A stretch of 9,758 nt of DNA from Spirochaetales bacterium (GTDB lineage Bacteria > Spirochaetota > Spirochaetia > DSM-27196 > SLAA01). A program made the position numbers and the translations under genes. Below the pieces are notes generated by a model. It saw nothing but the letters and a program-made list of their open reading frames with translations. It ran no database searches and was not told the origin of the DNA. The stretch spans positions 1 through 9,758 of the forward strand of contig SLBH01000149.1 in NCBI GenBank assembly GCA_007126415.1, read 5' to 3'. Within the stretch, counting starts at the first letter, position 1. Every line of letters begins with the position of its first letter. Of the stretch, positions 7,046 to 9,758 are shown one piece after another.

Positions 7046-7100
7046 CCGCTCGCCGCCCGCCGCCAAGCGCCTCGGCGCCGGCGGGCGCGGCGTGGAGCGG
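7046..7100 (+). repeat. Strong GC-rich intercistronic hairpin between dctP and dctQM
   Basis: CCGCT plus CGCCGCCCGCCG (7046-7062) pairs with CGGCGGGCGCGGCG (7079-7092) and AGCGG (7096-7100), giving a roughly 17-bp stem with a 2-nt and a 3-nt bulge and a 16-nt loop. No T-run follows, so it is not a classic intrinsic terminator. It lies 37 nt after the dctP stop in a 199-nt spacer that holds no other gene. A likely role is 3'-end protection of the dctP message or partial attenuation, giving more binding protein than permease. Confidence 0.6.
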
Positions 7101-7193
7101 CTCAACCTCCATCACGATTCAGGATCGCTCGTCTGCCGCGGGCGGAGGGCGTTGTTTCACCAAAGCACGGAGCATCAAAGCCGGTAGAACCGG

Positions 7194-7199
7194 AAGGAG
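7194..7199 (+). promoter_or_regulatory. Ribosome binding site that sets the GTG start of dctQM
   Basis: AAGGAG lies 8 nt before the GTG at 7208. The open frame extends upstream to 6953, but that would overlap the end of dctP by 56 nt and add 85 Arg/Pro-rich residues read through the GC-rich hairpin. Confidence 0.75.
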
Positions 7200-7207
7200 C
7201 CATCAAC

Positions 7208-9094
7208 GTGACAACCGGCAGCCAATTCCCGCGAGCATCAGCCGTGGCGCGCGGCATAGACCGTCTAATTACCGCGATCGGCGAGCTCGCCGGCTTCGCA
7301 CTTTTTGCGGTCGGCGGCATCATGCTTTACGAGACGATCATGAGGCGTGTCTTCTCGGCGCCCACGGTCTGGGCGTATACCGTTTCGCTGTTCATCCTAA
7401 TGTGGTTTACGCTGCTTGCGGTGCCGTTGGCTTCCAAAACTCACCGGCATATCTGCGCCGATTTTCTCGTGTCGTTCTTTCCGCGCAGGGTTCAGCTCTG
7501 GATGCGAGTGTTCGGCACGGTCCTTGCGCTCGTTTTCGTCTCGGTGCTCGGGTTTTACGGTACGCGCATGATGCTCGATGCGCACCGCATCGGCCGTACC
7601 AGTATCGAGCTGCTGCGCTATCCAATCTGGATTCTCTTCATCGCGTTTCCGTTGTCCTGGGCGCTTCATCTGCTGCAGCTTCCCCGCAACATTGCGTCCG
7701 ACCTAATAGCCTTGTGGAGTACGCGGCACGAGAGCGGCGATCACCGGAAGACCGCCATTGTCCTCGGCGTGTTCGCGCTGCTGTTTCTTGGGTCGCTCTA
7801 CCTGCTTGCGCTGAACCCCATGATCGGGATCGTGGTGTTGGTGCTGCTTCTGATCTTTGCCGGTATTCCGGTGGCGTTTTCGCTGGGATTCAGCGGTCTC
7901 GCGGCGTTTTTTCTGGTATACGGCGGTCTGCGAAGTCTGCGCGTGGTGCCGCTGGTCGCCGAAGAGGTGCTTCACAACTACGTGTTGCTCGCGATTCCAC
8001 TGTTCATTATGGGCGGAATGATCCTCTACAAATCCGGTGTGGGTGAGGCGATCTACGACTTTGCGGCGAAGTGGCTCGGGTGGCTGCCCGGCGGGCTCGC
8101 GGTGGGCACCATCGGCGCCGGCGCAATCATGTCGGCGATGGTAGGCGTTACCTCGGCGGTCGCCGCCGCGGTGGGGATGGTGGCGATTCCGTCGCTGCGC
8201 GAACGCGGATACCCGAAAACGCTCGCGTACGGCAGCGTCGGCGGCGGCGCGATCGGCATTCTCTTCCCGCCGAGTGCGGCGCTCATTTTGTACGGCTTCC
8301 TCACCAATACCTCGGTAGGGCAACTGTTCGCGGCCGCGCTGATTCCGGCTCTATTGGTGGTGGCGATGTTCGGGGTGTTTGTGGTGGTCTACAGTATGAT
8401 CTACCTCCCCACCGCGCGAGAGCCGGTCGCCTGGGACGTGCGGATGCGAAGCTTGGGTAACGTGCTGCCGGGGCTTGCGGCGCCGGTGCTGGTGCTCGGC
8501 GGGATCTACGGGGGCTGGTTCACCCCCACCGAGGCCGCCGGCGTGCTCGTGATCTTGAGTCTCGCGATTGGTTTCTTCTATAGAGGGATCAACTGGACGA
8601 GCTTCCGCGGCATTATCCACGAGAGCGCCATTACTTCCTCGGTTATCTTGATGATTATTCTTGGCGGTAAGGTGCTTGGGCAGTTCATAAGCCATCAGCG
8701 CATTCCGCGAATCGCGACCGAGTGGTTGCTCGGTGCCGATATCTCGATCACGCTCGTGATTGCGGGGCTCTTTGTACTCTACATCATACTCGGTTTGTTT
8801 CTAGACGGCGTTACGATTACACTGCTGACGGTGCCGGTGATCTACCCTATGCTTCCGGAACTCGGACTCAACGTGATTGTGTTCGGCGTACTGCTGATGG
8901 TCTTGATTGAGATGGCGCACATTACCCCGCCGGTAGGCCTGAACCTGTTCATGGTGAAATCGGTGGCAAACGACACGCTCTGGACGATCGCCAAGGGGCA
9001 TATTCCGTTCGCGTTGATCTTGTTGCTGGCGGCGGTGCTGCTGTACCTGTTCCCGCAGCTCGCGTTGTGGCTACCGATGGCGCTCGCGGGGTGA
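7208..9094 (+). CDS. dctQM: TRAP transporter fused permease, DctQ-DctM
   Basis: 628 residues from a GTG start, close to the size of known fused QM permeases. It is the inner-membrane part of a TRAP importer, taking substrate from DctP and driven by an ion (usually sodium) gradient. Residues about 15-175 form the DctQ part with four hydrophobic segments (about 22-45, 54-76, 97-117, 137-157). Residues 181-202 form one extra membrane segment after a charged stretch (STRHESGDHRK, 171-181), which corresponds to the linking helix of fused SiaQM-type permeases. The DctM part begins at MIGIVVLVLLLIFAGIPVAF (205-224), which resembles the start of a free-standing DctM, and shows the family motifs IGILFPPSAALILYG (349-363), GGWFTPTEAAG (435-445) and HITPPVGLNLF (571-581). 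It is cotranscribed with dctP across a 199-nt spacer. Its 3' end overlaps the convergent DUF72 gene by 24 nt. Confidence 0.94.
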   Translation: MTTGSQFPRASAVARGIDRLITAIGELAGFALFAVGGIMLYETIMRRVFSAPTVWAYTVSLFILMWFTLLAVPLASKTHRHICADFLVSFFPRRVQLWMRVFGTVLALVFVSVLGFYGTRMMLDAHRIGRTSIELLRYPIWILFIAFPLSWALHLLQLPRNIASDLIALWSTRHESGDHRKTAIVLGVFALLFLGSLYLLALNPMIGIVVLVLLLIFAGIPVAFSLGFSGLAAFFLVYGGLRSLRVVPLVAEEVLHNYVLLAIPLFIMGGMILYKSGVGEAIYDFAAKWLGWLPGGLAVGTIGAGAIMSAMVGVTSAVAAAVGMVAIPSLRERGYPKTLAYGSVGGGAIGILFPPSAALILYGFLTNTSVGQLFAAALIPALLVVAMFGVFVVVYSMIYLPTAREPVAWDVRMRSLGNVLPGLAAPVLVLGGIYGGWFTPTEAAGVLVILSLAIGFFYRGINWTSFRGIIHESAITSSVILMIILGGKVLGQFISHQRIPRIATEWLLGADISITLVIAGLFVLYIILGLFLDGVTITLLTVPVIYPMLPELGLNVIVFGVLLMVLIEMAHITPPVGLNLFMVKSVANDTLWTIAKGHIPFALILLLAAVLLYLFPQLALWLPMALAG

Positions 9095-9758
9095 CCGGGC
9101 CTCGGCCATCATTGCGGCGAAGCGCTCGGCGTTGCGAGCGGCTTGGCCGTCGGCGTGGTTGTTGAACGCCACAAAGAGTTCCTCGGACTTAGCGGCGAGC
9201 TGCTCGGCGGTGGCGACAAGCTCCCGAAGCTCATGGTCGGTGTAGCTGTAGTCGTAGCGTGAGCGCGAGTCGCCGTCCCACCACATCGCCTCGTTGCGCC
9301 CGTGCAGTCTCAGGTAGGCCCCGCGCGCGGTCACAACCGGCTGCAGGGGCGGAAGTCCGCGTAACCGGGGTAGGTCGGGAACTACCCACCCCACGGCGCG
9401 TCGGCGAAGCTCGGTGTGTACCGAGGCGCGCCACCAGTCTTGGTTTCGAAACTCCAGATACAGCGGCAGATCCTCCCAGCGGTCGCACAGCGAGGCCAAC
9501 GCCCGCCGGTTTGCGGTTGTATAGCGAAAGCTATGCGGAAACTGGGCCAGCACCGCCACAACGCGTCCGGCTGCCGCCGCAGGAGCCACGGCCGCGTGGT
9601 ACGCTGCGAGCGCATCAGAGGCAGGCGCTCCGCCGGTGTGCGTGATGCTGCGGTGCGCCTTGATCGCGAACCGGAACTCCTGTGGCGTGCGCTCGAACAT
9701 CGAGCGCAGCGTGCCCTCCTCCGGCATTCGATAGTACGAGAAGTTCAGCTCTACGAAT
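9071..9758 (-). CDS. DUF72 (YecE-family) protein, N-terminus beyond window
   Basis: The frame is open to the right edge and gives about 228 residues. Family signs are FVELNFSYYRMP directly at the edge, RTPQEFRFAIKAHRSITH after it, LYLEFRNQDWW in the middle, YLRLHGRNEAMWW, then YDYSYTDHELREL and FVAFNNHADGQAARNAERF near the end. The family forms a TIM-barrel-like fold with no established reaction. Family members usually have around 30-40 residues before VELNFSYYR, so a short N-terminal piece is missing. An ATG lies at 9727, but conserved family sequence continues upstream of it, so it is not the start. There is no functional link to the TRAP or ior genes; it is simply the convergent neighbour. 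Confidence 0.9.
   Translation of the reverse strand, partial: FVELNFSYYRMPEEGTLRSMFERTPQEFRFAIKAHRSITHTGGAPASDALAAYHAAVAPAAAAGRVVAVLAQFPHSFRYTTANRRALASLCDRWEDLPLYLEFRNQDWWRASVHTELRRRAVGWVVPDLPRLRGLPPLQPVVTARGAYLRLHGRNEAMWWDGDSRSRYDYSYTDHELRELVATAEQLAAKSEELFVAFNNHADGQAARNAERFAAMMAEARSPRERHR

Noticed and set aside
6953..7207. Upstream extension of the DctQM frame
   Set aside because: It overlaps dctP, passes through the intercistronic hairpin, is Arg/Pro-rich, and a good ribosome binding site sits just before the GTG at 7208.
9725..9727. ATG at 9727 as start of the DUF72 gene
   Set aside because: Conserved family sequence (VELNFSYYR) continues upstream in frame to the window edge, so the gene starts outside the window.
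1..9758. CRISPR arrays, tRNA or rRNA genes, insertion sequences, phage or toxin-antitoxin genes
   Set aside because: None seen on either strand; apart from the two intergenic spaces the window is tightly packed with metabolic and transport genes.

Overview
The window is a compact, GC-rich (about 60% by eye) bacterial segment with two divergent transcription units and two genes cut by its edges. The organism is a bacterium with a periplasm or equivalent export compartment, because a TRAP transporter with a signal-peptide-bearing binding protein is present. It probably lives anaerobically, because it carries a ferredoxin-type 2-oxoacid oxidoreductase and an ADP-forming acyl-CoA synthetase. A spirochaete-like anaerobe would fit the mixture of genes, but this is only an impression; no rRNA or marker gene is present.

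Leftward unit (minus strand, positions 5658 down to 1): iorA, iorB, a fused ADP-forming acyl-CoA synthetase, and a class I/II aminotransferase that runs off the left edge. Gaps are 3, 8 and 32 nt, so this is almost certainly one operon. In order of reaction: the aminotransferase converts an (aromatic) amino acid to its 2-oxo acid; IorAB decarboxylates the arylpyruvate oxidatively to aryl-acetyl-CoA and reduces ferredoxin; the synthetase converts the CoA ester to the free aryl acetate while making ATP. This is the route known from peptide-fermenting archaea such as Pyrococcus, here packed into one bacterial operon. Every step is reversible in principle, so the operon could also salvage aryl acids into amino acids.

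Intergenic region (5659-5958): about 300 nt between divergent genes. It contains a 7-bp-arm palindrome (5834-5851) overlapping candidate promoter elements for the rightward unit, and an imperfect hairpin (5777-5812).

Rightward unit (plus strand, 5959-9094): a TRAP solute-binding protein (DctP type), a 199-nt spacer with a strong GC-rich hairpin, then a single fused DctQ-DctM membrane permease. The substrate cannot be read from sequence; its position suggests an organic acid linked to the arylpyruvate operon. 

Right end (minus strand): a DUF72/YecE-family gene whose 5' end lies beyond the window. Its 3' end overlaps that of the permease gene by 24 nt in convergent orientation.

The most notable points are the complete four-gene aryl-acid pathway facing a TRAP transporter, an IorA that has lost the usual C-terminal ferredoxin domain but keeps the four cysteines expected for a proximal Fe-S cluster, and the putative shared operator.
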